Virus record (IMG/VR): IMGVR_UViG_3300028763_000010
Span: 1-64,000 of that record
Strand: one strand, 5' to 3'
DNA length: 64,000 bases
Source: a virus
Shown here in pieces: positions 1-10,628 of this stretch; positions within the stretch are counted from its first letter, which is position 1, and the number at the start of each line of letters is the position of its first letter. Both the position numbers and the translations under genes were made by a program. The notes under the pieces are model-generated. The model searched no databases. It was given only the letters and a program-made list of their open reading frames with translations, and was not told the origin of the DNA.

Positions 1-1392
1 CGGACTAACACCATTTTCATCAGCTACACGTTGAAATGAACTATAAGACTGTGAAGTACCAATAGCATTTACTAGAAACTCAGTACCATACTGCAAAGCT
101 TTTGTTGCAACACTTTTACCGGCAAATGCAGCAGTTCCTTCTAATGCGGACATAGCACCACCCGAAGCCATACCTACAGCTATCTGAGGAAGAAGATAAC
201 CAAGTGTCGGAGCTTGACGTACCATCCAATCAATAGCACCAGTTCCTTGTTCTGTTGATGCTGATTGTTTAAACTCTGCTTGTTTCCATTCATTGAAATA
301 ATCTTGTAGTGCTTTGTCACCTTTCGCCCAATTCAATGGTTGTGCTTCTCTACGTAATGAATTACCTACATTGGATGGAAGTGAACTATAAGAATAATTG
401 AATGCTTGATTCATGGCGGTATAATCTCCTGATTCAAATGCTTTATCAAGTTCTTCTACAGCTTTTGTATTACCTTGCGCTAGGTTAGCAGCACGTACCT
501 TATCATAATGCTTTTGAATGGCTTCATTACCTTGTTTATAAAGATAAGTTTCATCATGATTCATTGCATTATTAAAAAGAGCACCAACAGAAGAAAAGGA
601 ACTCATAGTACCGGCGGTTGCAGCACTGTAAGCTCCTACAAAGAAATCTTTAATAGAACTACCGAATGTTTCTTTTGGACCCCACTTAGTTGAATACTGT
701 CTATCTCCTGCAACAAAAGCATCTGATGGTAGTACATCAAATACTTCACGTCCATTAGTAGGGTCAATAGTAGTTGTTACAACTGCTTTACCATCACCAA
801 ACATTTTATCCATTCCATCCTTACCTGGGTTAGGAATACGTTTACCATTCTTTAAAATATATGGAGCAGCAGAAGCACGTTCTTCACCGGTACCACGTTC
901 ATTATCTTCATTACGAAAAATATCATGATAAGGTGCATAAGAAGGTGTAAGGTCTTTTACATTGCCAAGATACTTATCAGACATTGAACGACCACTTACT
1001 TCCGGTGATTGTACATCATTCTGAAATTTTAATGCGGCCAAATCAACACCACGTTTATTTAAACTTACTTTCTTAGCATTTTGTATTTTTGCTTGATTAT
1101 AAGTTTTTACTATTTGACTTGCTGGTATAGCGTCTGTATCAAGAGGATTTTTTTCTTTTGAATACTTGTCTACATAATAGTTTACATCGTTGAAAATAGG
1201 CTGTTCAGAATGCGCCATAGAGGTAAGTATATCTGCAGTGGATTGCTTATTCTTTAAAGCATCTCCAACTACATCAACTGTTCCTTGATAATTTCCTTCT
1301 TGATCTACAAATGCATCACTAGACTGTGCTTGATATTTTTCTTCAAGTGTTGGTACTACTGGTTGTGTTTGTTCTTGTTCTTGGTTAGCCAT
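1..1392 (-). CDS. Large internal virion (cargo/ejection) protein, N-terminal 464 residues
   Basis: An open minus-strand frame begins at an ATG at 1392 and runs without a stop to the window edge, so the C-terminal part is missing. The first residues are MANQEQEQTQPVV, a Gln-rich tail. Around residues 395-455 there is an Ala/Gly-rich stretch with hydrophobic runs (QIAVGMASGGAMSALEG), which could be membrane-active. It is the most promoter-distal gene of the virion operon, 18 bases after the 755-residue gene. In crAss-like phages this position holds the giant proteins carried inside the capsid, including the virion RNA polymerase. The visible part shows no polymerase motif, so the exact role is inferred from position only. 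Confidence 0.75.
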   Translation of the reverse strand, partial: MANQEQEQTQPVVPTLEEKYQAQSSDAFVDQEGNYQGTVDVVGDALKNKQSTADILTSMAHSEQPIFNDVNYYVDKYSKEKNPLDTDAIPASQIVKTYNQAKIQNAKKVSLNKRGVDLAALKFQNDVQSPEVSGRSMSDKYLGNVKDLTPSYAPYHDIFRNEDNERGTGEERASAAPYILKNGKRIPNPGKDGMDKMFGDGKAVVTTTIDPTNGREVFDVLPSDAFVAGDRQYSTKWGPKETFGSSIKDFFVGAYSAATAGTMSSFSSVGALFNNAMNHDETYLYKQGNEAIQKHYDKVRAANLAQGNTKAVEELDKAFESGDYTAMNQAFNYSYSSLPSNVGNSLRREAQPLNWAKGDKALQDYFNEWKQAEFKQSASTEQGTGAIDWMVRQAPTLGYLLPQIAVGMASGGAMSALEGTAAFAGKSVATKALQYGTEFLVNAIGTSQSYSSFQRVADENGVSP

Positions 1393-1410
1393 AATTATAT
1401 TGAGTATTTA

Positions 1411-3678
1411 TTATTGAATTGATTGTCTACTTCCAAAATTGTAATTATCATTTGGATTTGATTGTTCTTGTTTTTGTTTATCAAGCATATTGATATACTG
1501 TTCTTTTTCTCCCGGTTGAAGTTTACCGGATGTTTCAAGATTATTGATAATATTCAAACTTTTCATATATGACCTTTGAGGATCACTTTTGAAATCAATA
1601 TTATTTTTTGCTTGTATATCAACAAGTCTTGCTTGTGGTGTTTTACCAACATAAACTTTATTAGTTACTTGGTCATCAATAAATCCATTCTTAGAATATT
1701 TGTTTTGAAGATTACGTGTTCTTGCTAAGTTTGTTTCACGTTGAGCATTATTCATAACAGATTCTCCACCGGCAATAAGATTACCTTCTGCCATAGCTTC
1801 TTTCTGTTTATTGATATTATACTTATTGATAGCATTACGTCCTTCCTGTGCTGCCGTAGATGGTCCCTCAGCTTGTAATGGTACTTCATATATATCTTCT
1901 CCAAATCCGAAACCAAAACCAGGTGCATCACTTACTTTCTTTATATGATTTTTTGGATTCTTTGCTAACTGAGAAATAGGTGTAAGAACAGGATTTTTAC
2001 CATCTACTGCAAAAGGTAACTTAGTATCACCAGTAGCACGTACCATAGTAGTTACATAGTTCTGAACAATAGGTTGACCATTAGCATCTGTTTGAATACG
2101 TGAAAGCAAATAACCTCCTTGGTCTTTCGGTGTTTTATCAAAACGTATTGTTTTTATCAAATCAGAATTGATACCCATAATCTGCGCATTTTTATCATCG
2201 CCAAATACAACATCCGGTTTAAATGCAATACCATTAAACATAGCCATAGGAAGATTGGTAACCTTTTCTGTTTTCCCTTGTACTCCTAATTCTGGGAATA
2301 ATGAATTTTCAAGAACCTTACGTTCATCACCAGTAATCTTACTACTATAAACTGTTGGGTTATTAAAGTTCAACATACCATCTTTAGGATTCTCAGTAAA
2401 GAAACTACCGGTAGTTGGATTAGTAGGTTTAGAATAGATAATATCAATTGCTGAAATAGCATTTTTATCTTCCGCTTCATCATGTTTAAGTAATTCGGAA
2501 ATACCAGATTTATTACTAGAATTAAAATCACGTAATCCTTTAGTATCATTTGCAGCAGTAGCGTAAACATAACGTTGTGCTTCTGTCATAATAGCATCAG
2601 CTAATCGTTTTTGTTCTGCTAAATTTTTATCACGAGCTTCTACATCTGATGTAGGTATTCGTTTTGCTTGTTGCTTAAGCAATTCAATACTTGCAACAAC
2701 TTGCTCACCACTAGCACGAGTATAATCATTCTTAGTAATAGGTCTGCCCTTTGCATCTTTAGCAACTGATGTGGTACCTGTAGGAACTATTAAAGTACCA
2801 TTTAATGCTGAGCTCATAGCATAAGCACGCGCATCTTCCGGTAAGTTTTGCCACATACTACTAGCAGCACTTTTCATATTATTATAGTTATCTGAACGTG
2901 ACCAGTCCCAACTTCTTAAACCATCATCTTTATTACCAGCATAAGCCATTTGTTTAGCTGAAGCAGTATCTATTCTACCTTTAATCTCTTTACTAAAATC
3001 AAGTGAGTTCATCATCTTTAATGATGGGTCTAATGTATGACTAGGAGCAATGCCACCAGTACCATCAGGAGTAATGCCAGCATCCCATGAGTTACGTTCT
3101 TGAAGAGTATTGTAACTATGAAGTTTTACTGCATTACGACCACTAGGTGTTTTACTAAAGTCTAAAGCAAATGGTCTATCCAATTGTAAGAAGTCCTCAG
3201 CACTTTGAGCCTTACCTAAATTTGGATTAGTAACAGCTATTTCTTGTCCAATACCTTTTTTATTTATTTCAGTATTTAAACCTTCCCATTGAGATTTAGC
3301 AAACTTAGCTTGTTGTTCTGCAACTCCAAATTGTGATTTCTTTTGAAACAAATCTTGCAACTCAGCATCATAAGCAGTTTCATATTGTTTTAGTTTCTCT
3401 GGATCAGATTCATTCTTTATCTTTTCAGTATAAATACTTGGAAGCATATTGATACGATTAGTAATTTGATTACGATAATCATATAATGCTTTTGTATGAC
3501 CAGGTAATAGTTCTTCCATCTTATCATCACTTGCTGCTTTAGGAGTAGAAGTTCTTGCTCTACTGGCTTTATTACCCTCATTAGCTAATAAGATACGTGG
3601 GTCAAGAGATATACCGGGACCTGTTTGATTCTGTGCCGCATATCCAACCGGATTAATATTGTTTCCCCATATTGACAT
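1411..3678 (-). CDS. Putative internal virion (cargo) protein, 755 aa
   Basis: I do not recognise a named domain. The protein is soluble and rich in Asn, Lys and Gln, with helical low-complexity stretches (for example residues 330-395) and a Gln/Asn-rich C-terminus. Its start codon overlaps the stop of the upstream 327-residue gene by one base (TAATG), which suggests translational coupling. Its place, after the muzzle and two small internal proteins and before a giant protein, matches the cargo-protein block of crAss-like phages. Function is therefore inferred from order: a protein packaged in the head and ejected with DNA. Confidence 0.7.
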   Translation of the reverse strand: MSIWGNNINPVGYAAQNQTGPGISLDPRILLANEGNKASRARTSTPKAASDDKMEELLPGHTKALYDYRNQITNRINMLPSIYTEKIKNESDPEKLKQYETAYDAELQDLFQKKSQFGVAEQQAKFAKSQWEGLNTEINKKGIGQEIAVTNPNLGKAQSAEDFLQLDRPFALDFSKTPSGRNAVKLHSYNTLQERNSWDAGITPDGTGGIAPSHTLDPSLKMMNSLDFSKEIKGRIDTASAKQMAYAGNKDDGLRSWDWSRSDNYNNMKSAASSMWQNLPEDARAYAMSSALNGTLIVPTGTTSVAKDAKGRPITKNDYTRASGEQVVASIELLKQQAKRIPTSDVEARDKNLAEQKRLADAIMTEAQRYVYATAANDTKGLRDFNSSNKSGISELLKHDEAEDKNAISAIDIIYSKPTNPTTGSFFTENPKDGMLNFNNPTVYSSKITGDERKVLENSLFPELGVQGKTEKVTNLPMAMFNGIAFKPDVVFGDDKNAQIMGINSDLIKTIRFDKTPKDQGGYLLSRIQTDANGQPIVQNYVTTMVRATGDTKLPFAVDGKNPVLTPISQLAKNPKNHIKKVSDAPGFGFGFGEDIYEVPLQAEGPSTAAQEGRNAINKYNINKQKEAMAEGNLIAGGESVMNNAQRETNLARTRNLQNKYSKNGFIDDQVTNKVYVGKTPQARLVDIQAKNNIDFKSDPQRSYMKSLNIINNLETSGKLQPGEKEQYINMLDKQKQEQSNPNDNYNFGSRQSIQ

Positions 3679-4661
3679 TATTTACGTCCTCCCCAAGTTC
3701 GTTTATAAAATGATTGTTGACTGGCCTTAGCTTTAGTAAGATTATCATATATTACTTTTCGTCTTACCGGATTATCTTCTGTTGCTAATTGATTCTCTAA
3801 TGAAGCTACTGTATCATCTTCTATAGATTGATTTTTTACTGCACTAATACTAGCATTATCAATTATTGATTTTAAACCACTTGTAAGGTCATTTTTAATC
3901 TGACTGATACCTTGACCTATCACACCCGATTTAAACCTGTCAGCCTCGTTCTGAATAGATGTATTGGCCGCATTACGTTGTGCTAATGATTGTGCATTTA
4001 TTGCACCAGTCTGATTATCTGTTTGAGCATTGATTTGTGTTTCTTGATTCTTTATCTTACTTATCTCTGATGATATTTGATTAGCACCATAAATACCTTT
4101 TGTAGCAAGTGATGGGTCTACTAAACCAAAACGACGATTAGCTTCTCTAGCACCACTCAATTGACTATTCATACTATCAGTCATTGCTTGTTTTTGTTCT
4201 GCATCCATAAGAGATACATGTGTTGCTTCAATAGGTGCTTGATAAGGAACAAATGCCGGTTTATAATCACTAGCTCTATTTACTCCTATAAGGTCTGTAG
4301 CGATATTTAAAGCAGTATTGACACCAGTAGCTATGTTAGCCCATTTAGATAGTCCATAGATACCTTTCTTATCGCCAGGGACTACAGGTTTAGTAGTATT
4401 ATTTGCAAGTACTTCCGATGAATTATCAATATATCTTGTATTTGATAATGCATCTAATGGTTTTGAACTTACTGATACCGGTGCCGGAGTTGGTAATGGT
4501 AATGCACTAGGAGTTTGTTCTGTTCTCAATGCTAAACGTTGTTCGTCATTCATTAAAGGAACAAGTGGATCAACTTTCTTTTTCAATAACATATTTAGTC
4601 CATTATCCATAGTAGTATATGGTGGAGTAAATGATAATTTGGGATTAAATAATTTAGCCAT
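3678..4661 (-). CDS. Putative internal/ejection virion protein, 327 aa
   Basis: This is an unnamed virion protein. It opens with MAKLFNPKLSF, then has a Pro/Ser-rich linker (residues 45-70), a short hydrophobic segment (about 105-125) and a long helical part (150-300) rich in Gln, Asn and Ser. The helical part and its composition resemble ejection proteins that line or pass through the tail of short-tailed phages, but no specific family is visible. It lies 4 bases after the 133-residue gene and overlaps the next gene by one base, so it is part of the same transcript. Confidence 0.65.
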   Translation of the reverse strand: MAKLFNPKLSFTPPYTTMDNGLNMLLKKKVDPLVPLMNDEQRLALRTEQTPSALPLPTPAPVSVSSKPLDALSNTRYIDNSSEVLANNTTKPVVPGDKKGIYGLSKWANIATGVNTALNIATDLIGVNRASDYKPAFVPYQAPIEATHVSLMDAEQKQAMTDSMNSQLSGAREANRRFGLVDPSLATKGIYGANQISSEISKIKNQETQINAQTDNQTGAINAQSLAQRNAANTSIQNEADRFKSGVIGQGISQIKNDLTSGLKSIIDNASISAVKNQSIEDDTVASLENQLATEDNPVRRKVIYDNLTKAKASQQSFYKRTWGGRK

Positions 4662-4665
4662 AATA

Positions 4666-5067
4666 TTAAGTTAGTCTTTGATTTATAATTCCTGTACCAC
4701 CACCTGATGGAACTTGATTAGAAGGATTGACCATTTGATTAATCGACTTCAAACTTTGACTTACACCTTCTTGTGTGTACATCATTCTATTTTGTTCTGA
4801 TACTTGTTCCGAAGAAGCTAATTGATTTTTTTCACCTACTATTTGATTTTGATAATCTTCTTGATAAGCTAGTTGTCTTTCTTCTTCTTTTTTCTTAGCA
4901 CTAGCTCCAAATAAACTAGCGATACCACCAATACCAGCAATTATTGCTCCTGGTACTGCACCAATACCTGTAGCAGTTAAAGTGCTACCAAGTGTCATTA
5001 AACCAGAACCACCGGCAGACAAAGTGTCGCCAGTGGAATTTCTTTTAGGGGGTTGATAAACGGCCAT
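4666..5067 (-). CDS. Small Gly-zipper virion protein, 133 aa
   Basis: Residues 18-56 form one Gly/Ala/Ile-rich hydrophobic segment with regularly spaced glycines (AVPGAIIAGIGGIASLFGAS), followed by a charged helical region KKKEEERQ and a Gln/Ser-rich tail. A glycine-zipper helix next to a coiled coil is typical of small ejection proteins that insert into the host membrane during DNA entry. The ATG overlaps the stop of the muzzle gene by one base. Assignment as an ejection protein is inference; the coding region itself is clear. Confidence 0.65.
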   Translation of the reverse strand: MAVYQPPKRNSTGDTLSAGGSGLMTLGSTLTATGIGAVPGAIIAGIGGIASLFGASAKKKEEERQLAYQEDYQNQIVGEKNQLASSEQVSEQNRMMYTQEGVSQSLKSINQMVNPSNQVPSGGGTGIINQRLT

Positions 5068-8000
5068 TACGAATAAGATATTATAAAGTTAGTAATTACA
5101 TTTTTAAGATAGAAATACTTAGGAATATATGATTTATCAACATTACCTAATAAACGTTTTCCTTTATATACTATCTTTACTTTAATCCATTGCCCACGCA
5201 TCTGTGATTTTGCTTCAAAGGTATTAAAAGTTTGAGTACTTAATGGTCCAAAATTATTTTTATTAGTTGAAGGAATTATAGGTATATTCCATGCATGTTC
5301 TTTATATTCAGGATTAGTCCAAAATTCTGCATTATTAATAAAAGCCTTTTTTTCCGATTCTTGATATTCTGTTTTCCAACTAATATTTTCTATTTCTTCT
5401 GGACACATTACCATTAAGTGAGAACGAAATTCTTTTTCAAATGAACTTACATCTTGTTTCTCTGCAGAACCATTAATAATAAATTCAAGTTCAAAATTAT
5501 TAGGAATAGTATTATTATAAAAATATTGATAATCTCCTTTGTTATGTTCCCAAATAGTAAACCGATTTGCATCTATTCCATTAGAGAATGAAAATAATCT
5601 TGAATCAAGTTTCATATAGAAATTTGTATCATAAGAATAGAATCCACTAAAGAAATCAAGTTTTTCATTAAATACTAAAGTAAAGTAATTACCATTACCT
5701 AGTTTAAAAGTAAACAGTATTTCTTTGTTCTCTTCATCAAAGACACTTATAATACCTGTTTGTTCTTCTGAATATAAATCTTGTGGAAGTTTAGTAATTA
5801 TACCTTTAATGAACTTGAAAATATCAGTTACTTGTTTACTAGTTACTAAATCTTCTGCACCAAAAAGAACATTACCACTAGTTGTTGATGCGCCGGCAAT
5901 TCTCCATATCTTTTCATTATCCCAATCAACACCATAACATCCTTTATCACCACTACAAATACTTTCTTTATGAGTAGTTCCAAAGTCAGCAATTTTCTTT
6001 GACTGAGAAGAAAGAACAGTTTTATCACCAAGTACTATCTCAGAACTATCTTGACTCGATTGAAGTTTCGTTGAACCATACAATTGGATAATATTCTTTC
6101 TTTGGATAATAAATAAAGTAGAATTGATAGTAACTAATTTTTTTATCTCTCCACCTTCAAAATTAAAGTCTTGATATTGTCCTATTGGTAACTGTCTATA
6201 CTGATCTACAAAAGCGCCATCAACATGTACATTACTAAAGTAAATTCTATTTGCTGCAGTATTACTTTTCATAGTAAATATCTCATCAAATGGCAATAAT
6301 GTATATGTTCCTTTTGTTTCATTATATCCACCATTTATCTCCCATGACTCTTTAAAGAATTGATTTGTTTTGTTTCTCCATATAAAATCTTGCACTATGG
6401 TATCATAGTTTGCTTCTAAGGCATTTTTAAGTACGTATGGATAGAATGTATCATCTGCACTAGGAACTCTCAAATTTGAGTTGGTAAATGACTGTAGATA
6501 CATATTAAACGCTATACCACATTGCCATGAACGTTCCCAGTTAGTAATATTTTCAGGAAAGGTATTCCATCGAATACAACGCATAAATGTATTTTGAGAA
6601 AACAAATCACCTTTATAAAATTTCTTTGCAACATAATTTTCTTCTGCAAACCACGAATTGTCATTATCTATTATTGAATAATTTTCATCAAGAATATTAT
6701 ATGAATTTTTTATAGAATCAATGTATTCTTGAATTGTAGCATATTTACATATATCAACAATAGCACTATTCAAATTACGATAATCCGGATTATCCGTTGT
6801 AAACACAGTTGCTTCTGAATGATACTTTCCAACTTTTGTTGTTGTACAACCAAAATAAGGTGTTGCAGTCATTGATAAGTTAGTCGCTACTACTGGTAAT
6901 GAATTTGAATCAAGATTATTCTCAAATGGTGAAACAAGACGTGATCCAAATGGCCATTCAATATCAATATTTTCAAAACTTATTATAACTGGACGTACAT
7001 CTACTTCATTGTCAGTTGTGCTTTTTTTTGTTCTATTAATAAGAATACCGGCATCTTTTAATTGATCTCTAGATTGATCAAAATAATTTTCAATTACTTT
7101 TTGTGGTGGATCATTACTACCATCCCATACTTCATCACCAAAAACATCTAAAATACTTTTCATTCTACTTGAAAAACCTGTAGTAGATAATACTTGATTC
7201 TCTTGAATAATATTTGCAGTTATCTTTATTGCAATTGGATTTGATATTATATGATAATTGTTTGATATACTTGGTTCAATAAGACGTTCTGATAAATCTT
7301 GATAAGCTATTATTGAACTAGTATGTGGTTTATATTTATTTTCTATATTATTATCAGTTACAAGAGGATTAAAACCTTGACCAAGTGCATCAATCTTTAC
7401 TTTTGGTCGTAAATAATAATCTCCAACAATAACTAATTTTTTATTGAGTAAAAGGTCAGGAGTAAATACACTATATTTATTAGTTTTTAATCCAAGAAAA
7501 TAATCCCTATGGTCATAATATCTTGCCCACATATCATTTGCAGTTGGATTATTATAATATGTCCATTTTTGACTAGCATCAGTTTCTTGTTCGCGAACTA
7601 ATATTTCTTCTTTATTCATTACCTGTAACTCAGTAACACCCCATTTAGTAATACTCCATCCTTGAGAATATCTTTCGATTTTAATTACTGGAAATAACTT
7701 TCTATCACCACCTAAAAATGGAAAAGCAACATCAATATTATGAGTTCCTAGTTTAGTTGATTGACTAACTTCTCTATCCCCTGCAGTTGTTGGCGATACT
7801 CCACGATAACATTCAAAGGTATTTTTAAAACCAACAGCTTCTACCATAGCACAACTATAACCTTGGCATACGACATTCTCTTGTCGGTTACCTTGTACAA
7901 AATAAATAGTAGTTATATTGGGAAGTAATGCTTTATTAGTTTGATAATATTCATAAGCAAAGTCACGAATAAATTCTACACCCATAAGTTTAAAATGAAG

Positions 8001-9446
8001 TTGTTTTAAATCATCAGCATTTGTACTATGACTTATTACTCCTTTTCTTGGAAACTTATAAAGACCATTATAGTTATCAATCGTTTTAAGTGTGTCTGCG
8101 GGACTTTCATTGAAGTACTGATGTCTATTATCAATATAGGTACGAAAGTCTGTATAATTCATGTCTGGTATTGTTCCATTGGCATTAGTAAGTGTTACTC
8201 CTTCATACCAACCACAAACAGGAAATACTGGTGTTTTATATTGACCATCAATTAAAAATGAAACACCCATAGGATAGATTTCATCTTCCATATATTCAAA
8301 GTCTTTTGAATCTTGGTCATAGACTTTATCAATATTATTTTCATTTTTAATAACAGCATGAGGAATAATAAGAGAAGCCATTTCTTTAAGCATATTATAA
8401 TCAATAGCGCGACCTTTCCAATTAGCACCATAATATCTATCTTCATGTTGTACCTCAGTTTCCGCAATATCAAAAGCCATATTATCTTTAAAGAGTTCTT
8501 CAAATGTAATATCTTGAACTCCATTATTACCATTGAATATAATATTGACCGAACCATTTATAATCTTTGTAGACTTAGTAATAAGTTGCATTGACTTACT
8601 CAAAGTATCTGAGGTTCCATAATAATGGACAAAACCGACAGAAACCTTTTTATAGTTTGAGTCGGTATTTGTAATCTGTAATTGTACTTGTTTTGATACT
8701 CTTTGTTCACCAGTGTTCAATACTCCTGAAGAACTATTAAACTCTTTCGAACCACTATGAATATAAAATGGACCAACTTCTTTTATGAATGGTGTTGTAT
8801 TTAATGATTCATCTTCATAACGAATATAGAAAAAATAAGTACCTGGTTTAATTGAACCATTGTCTTTTACTTGTCCTTGAACATCCGGAACTTTAGTAAT
8901 ACTTTTTTGATGAACAAACAATACAATATCATCAAGATTAGTATATGAACGAAGTGTTTTTTTACCATCTTGGTCAATACCGGTATTGATAATAATATTC
9001 TTATTAAGTCCATCACAGATATATAAATCAACAGAACCATCATAACTATTTTTAGCAATCATTTCAAGTAATTTTCCTTTTGTAAAACCAAGTACTGATT
9101 GATTAATAGAAAGTCTATCATTTGGCCCATTAGGAATAATAAGAAGTGTTTCTTCTACCCATATAGTACCATTACTTCCTTTGAATGAATAAAAATTTAT
9201 TTTTTCATTATCGAAATCATGAGTTACAATATAAATGATGCCATTGAATGATACACATCCAATAGGAACTTCATTAGTACCAAAAGAAGCAATGTTTTTT
9301 GTACCACGGATATTGGTAATAGTAAACCCATGATCGTCCTTAGAAACAATACTTCCATTAAGCATATAGGTATAACTATTCTGTGGCATCAACGTATTAT
9401 CAATACCTCTTTTCATACCACCTAGAAATGTATTATTATGTTGCAT
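5067..9446 (-). CDS. Muzzle protein (P22 gp10-like tail stabilisation protein)
   Basis: At 1459 residues this is the largest complete gene here. It starts MQHNNTFLGGMKRG, and the early part (residues 1-300) is made of beta-rich repeats with GT/NG turns, as expected for a beta-propeller-like tail protein. It directly follows the tail hub gene (11-base overlap), precisely as in crAss-like phages, where the long protein after the hub forms the muzzle that closes the short tail and gates release of cargo proteins and DNA. The family was earlier described as a P22 gp10-like stabilisation protein. Identification rests on length, gene order and N-terminal pattern, not on a run search. Confidence 0.75.
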   Translation of the reverse strand: MQHNNTFLGGMKRGIDNTLMPQNSYTYMLNGSIVSKDDHGFTITNIRGTKNIASFGTNEVPIGCVSFNGIIYIVTHDFDNEKINFYSFKGSNGTIWVEETLLIIPNGPNDRLSINQSVLGFTKGKLLEMIAKNSYDGSVDLYICDGLNKNIIINTGIDQDGKKTLRSYTNLDDIVLFVHQKSITKVPDVQGQVKDNGSIKPGTYFFYIRYEDESLNTTPFIKEVGPFYIHSGSKEFNSSSGVLNTGEQRVSKQVQLQITNTDSNYKKVSVGFVHYYGTSDTLSKSMQLITKSTKIINGSVNIIFNGNNGVQDITFEELFKDNMAFDIAETEVQHEDRYYGANWKGRAIDYNMLKEMASLIIPHAVIKNENNIDKVYDQDSKDFEYMEDEIYPMGVSFLIDGQYKTPVFPVCGWYEGVTLTNANGTIPDMNYTDFRTYIDNRHQYFNESPADTLKTIDNYNGLYKFPRKGVISHSTNADDLKQLHFKLMGVEFIRDFAYEYYQTNKALLPNITTIYFVQGNRQENVVCQGYSCAMVEAVGFKNTFECYRGVSPTTAGDREVSQSTKLGTHNIDVAFPFLGGDRKLFPVIKIERYSQGWSITKWGVTELQVMNKEEILVREQETDASQKWTYYNNPTANDMWARYYDHRDYFLGLKTNKYSVFTPDLLLNKKLVIVGDYYLRPKVKIDALGQGFNPLVTDNNIENKYKPHTSSIIAYQDLSERLIEPSISNNYHIISNPIAIKITANIIQENQVLSTTGFSSRMKSILDVFGDEVWDGSNDPPQKVIENYFDQSRDQLKDAGILINRTKKSTTDNEVDVRPVIISFENIDIEWPFGSRLVSPFENNLDSNSLPVVATNLSMTATPYFGCTTTKVGKYHSEATVFTTDNPDYRNLNSAIVDICKYATIQEYIDSIKNSYNILDENYSIIDNDNSWFAEENYVAKKFYKGDLFSQNTFMRCIRWNTFPENITNWERSWQCGIAFNMYLQSFTNSNLRVPSADDTFYPYVLKNALEANYDTIVQDFIWRNKTNQFFKESWEINGGYNETKGTYTLLPFDEIFTMKSNTAANRIYFSNVHVDGAFVDQYRQLPIGQYQDFNFEGGEIKKLVTINSTLFIIQRKNIIQLYGSTKLQSSQDSSEIVLGDKTVLSSQSKKIADFGTTHKESICSGDKGCYGVDWDNEKIWRIAGASTTSGNVLFGAEDLVTSKQVTDIFKFIKGIITKLPQDLYSEEQTGIISVFDEENKEILFTFKLGNGNYFTLVFNEKLDFFSGFYSYDTNFYMKLDSRLFSFSNGIDANRFTIWEHNKGDYQYFYNNTIPNNFELEFIINGSAEKQDVSSFEKEFRSHLMVMCPEEIENISWKTEYQESEKKAFINNAEFWTNPEYKEHAWNIPIIPSTNKNNFGPLSTQTFNTFEAKSQMRGQWIKVKIVYKGKRLLGNVDKSYIPKYFYLKNVITNFIISYS

Positions 9447-10089
9447 GGTAATGTCTTTTTGTAATGAATTTATATTCCGGACTAATAATGAAATTATGAA
9501 TCTCTTCTATATCATTGTTTGATAAATCACCCCAGCTAACATATGCAGCCTGTATTTCATAATCAGAATCCTGACATATCTGTAGCCATCTCCATTGAGC
9601 AATACGAGGTGGAATAATACTAGCATCCTCTTCATGCATCTTCTTAATACAATAAGCATAACATGCTGTTTCATATCCACGCTTTACAAGTGGAAAACCA
9701 ACTTCATCAACCGGCAATGAATAGTAATCAATAAAACACTTCTGAGGAGTCTTAGTAGTACTAAACTGTATATACTGTCCTTGATAAGTACTATGTTTTA
9801 TCTTTTGACCAGATTCATCAAAAACATTTTCTAATTTGAATACATCAGGTGGAACCAATGCACGATTAGAACGAATGACTAATGTAGGATCATCAACAGA
9901 AGTAGGTTCTCCAATTTGAACTTTCTTATTCAAAATTAATCCTACTGGATCAGTAAGATATTCTGAAACAACTTCACTACACCATCGCATTATTTGTATC
10001 TTACTTATCTGAGTCCCTTTTATTGGAAACGCAGACAACAACCGAACATATATTTCGGCTGCTGTAAAGAATTTATTATTCGGATTCAT
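9436..10089 (-). CDS. Tail hub / tail tubular protein
   Basis: The 217-residue protein starts MNPNNKFFTAAEIYVRLL, an N-terminal helix pattern usual for T7 gp11/P22 gp4-type tubular or hub proteins of short-tailed phages. Size and location immediately before the very large muzzle gene fit the crAss tail hub. It would form a dodecameric ring between the connector rings and the muzzle. It overlaps the muzzle gene by 11 bases and the preceding 59-codon gene by 14 bases. The fold assignment is from size, order and helix pattern. Confidence 0.7.
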   Translation of the reverse strand: MNPNNKFFTAAEIYVRLLSAFPIKGTQISKIQIMRWCSEVVSEYLTDPVGLILNKKVQIGEPTSVDDPTLVIRSNRALVPPDVFKLENVFDESGQKIKHSTYQGQYIQFSTTKTPQKCFIDYYSLPVDEVGFPLVKRGYETACYAYCIKKMHEEDASIIPPRIAQWRWLQICQDSDYEIQAAYVSWGDLSNNDIEEIHNFIISPEYKFITKRHYHAT

Positions 10090-10255
10090 CTTTATTAGAT
10101 TTTAATTCTATATTTTGATAAGCAAAAACTCCATGTACATTCCTTGCTGTCTTTACATACAACTCATTTGGTCTATACTCTTTATTGCTATCCTCTACTA
10201 CCTCTTTCAGTTTCTGGTAGTACTCTTCGTCGTGTGCTGTCGAACGCTTATTCAT
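10076..10255 (-). CDS. Small conserved-looking protein, 59 aa, before the tail hub
   Basis: An ATG at 10255 opens a 59-codon frame starting MNKRSTAHDEEYYQKLKEV and ending at 10076. It fills the gap between the Gln-rich protein and the tail hub and overlaps the hub start by 14 bases, which is typical of tightly packed phage genes. It is charged, helical and has no membrane segment. Function is unknown; position suggests a small assembly or connector component. Confidence 0.6.
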   Translation of the reverse strand: MNKRSTAHDEEYYQKLKEVVEDSNKEYRPNELYVKTARNVHGVFAYQNIELKSNKDESE

Positions 10256-10257
10256 AA

Positions 10258-10626
10258 TTATTGCATTGGTTGTTCTGTTACAGAAGTTGCTGTCTGTGGT
10301 GTTGCTTGTGATTGTCCTTGTGACTGTAGTTGATCAGTAGCTTGTTGAATCAACTGTTGTGCCTGTGCTTGTGGAATACCACCCTGTATTAGTTTAGCAA
10401 GAATATCTTCCGGCTTAGCACCTTGTTGTAACATTTTGATAATTTCTTGTATCATTTGAGCAGTTTGTTCTTCTGACATCTGTGTACTGGCCGGAGCCGA
10501 TGTTTTAGCAGGAACAGATGATTTACCTTGTGCTTGTTGCACTTGTTCTTTAGTATAACCTTTAGAAGGTGTCGTTGTCTTAGCAGTACTTGCTGCAGCA
10601 TACTTTGTTTTGTCAATTGTTGCCAT
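10258..10626 (-). CDS. Gln-rich helical virion-region protein, 122 aa
   Basis: The N-terminal half is a Thr/Ser/Lys-rich disordered tail. The second half (residues 50-100) is an amphipathic helical region (AQMIQEIIKMLQQG, then PEDILAKLIQGGIPQAQAQQ) and the end is Gln/Thr-rich. No enzyme motif is seen. It sits 2 bases after the HU-like gene. It may be a minor virion or assembly protein; nothing more specific is supported. Confidence 0.6.
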   Translation of the reverse strand: MATIDKTKYAAASTAKTTTPSKGYTKEQVQQAQGKSSVPAKTSAPASTQMSEEQTAQMIQEIIKMLQQGAKPEDILAKLIQGGIPQAQAQQLIQQATDQLQSQGQSQATPQTATSVTEQPMQ

Positions 10627-10628
10627 GA

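Noticed and set aside
5725-5937. Other antisense frames within the virion genes
   Set aside because: These and similar frames on the plus strand between 1 and 31 kb lie fully inside longer genes and have no leaders or start contexts.
8313-8594. Plus-strand frame opposite the muzzle gene
   Set aside because: It is antisense to a long, clear gene, has no promoter and its composition is a mirror of the real frame.
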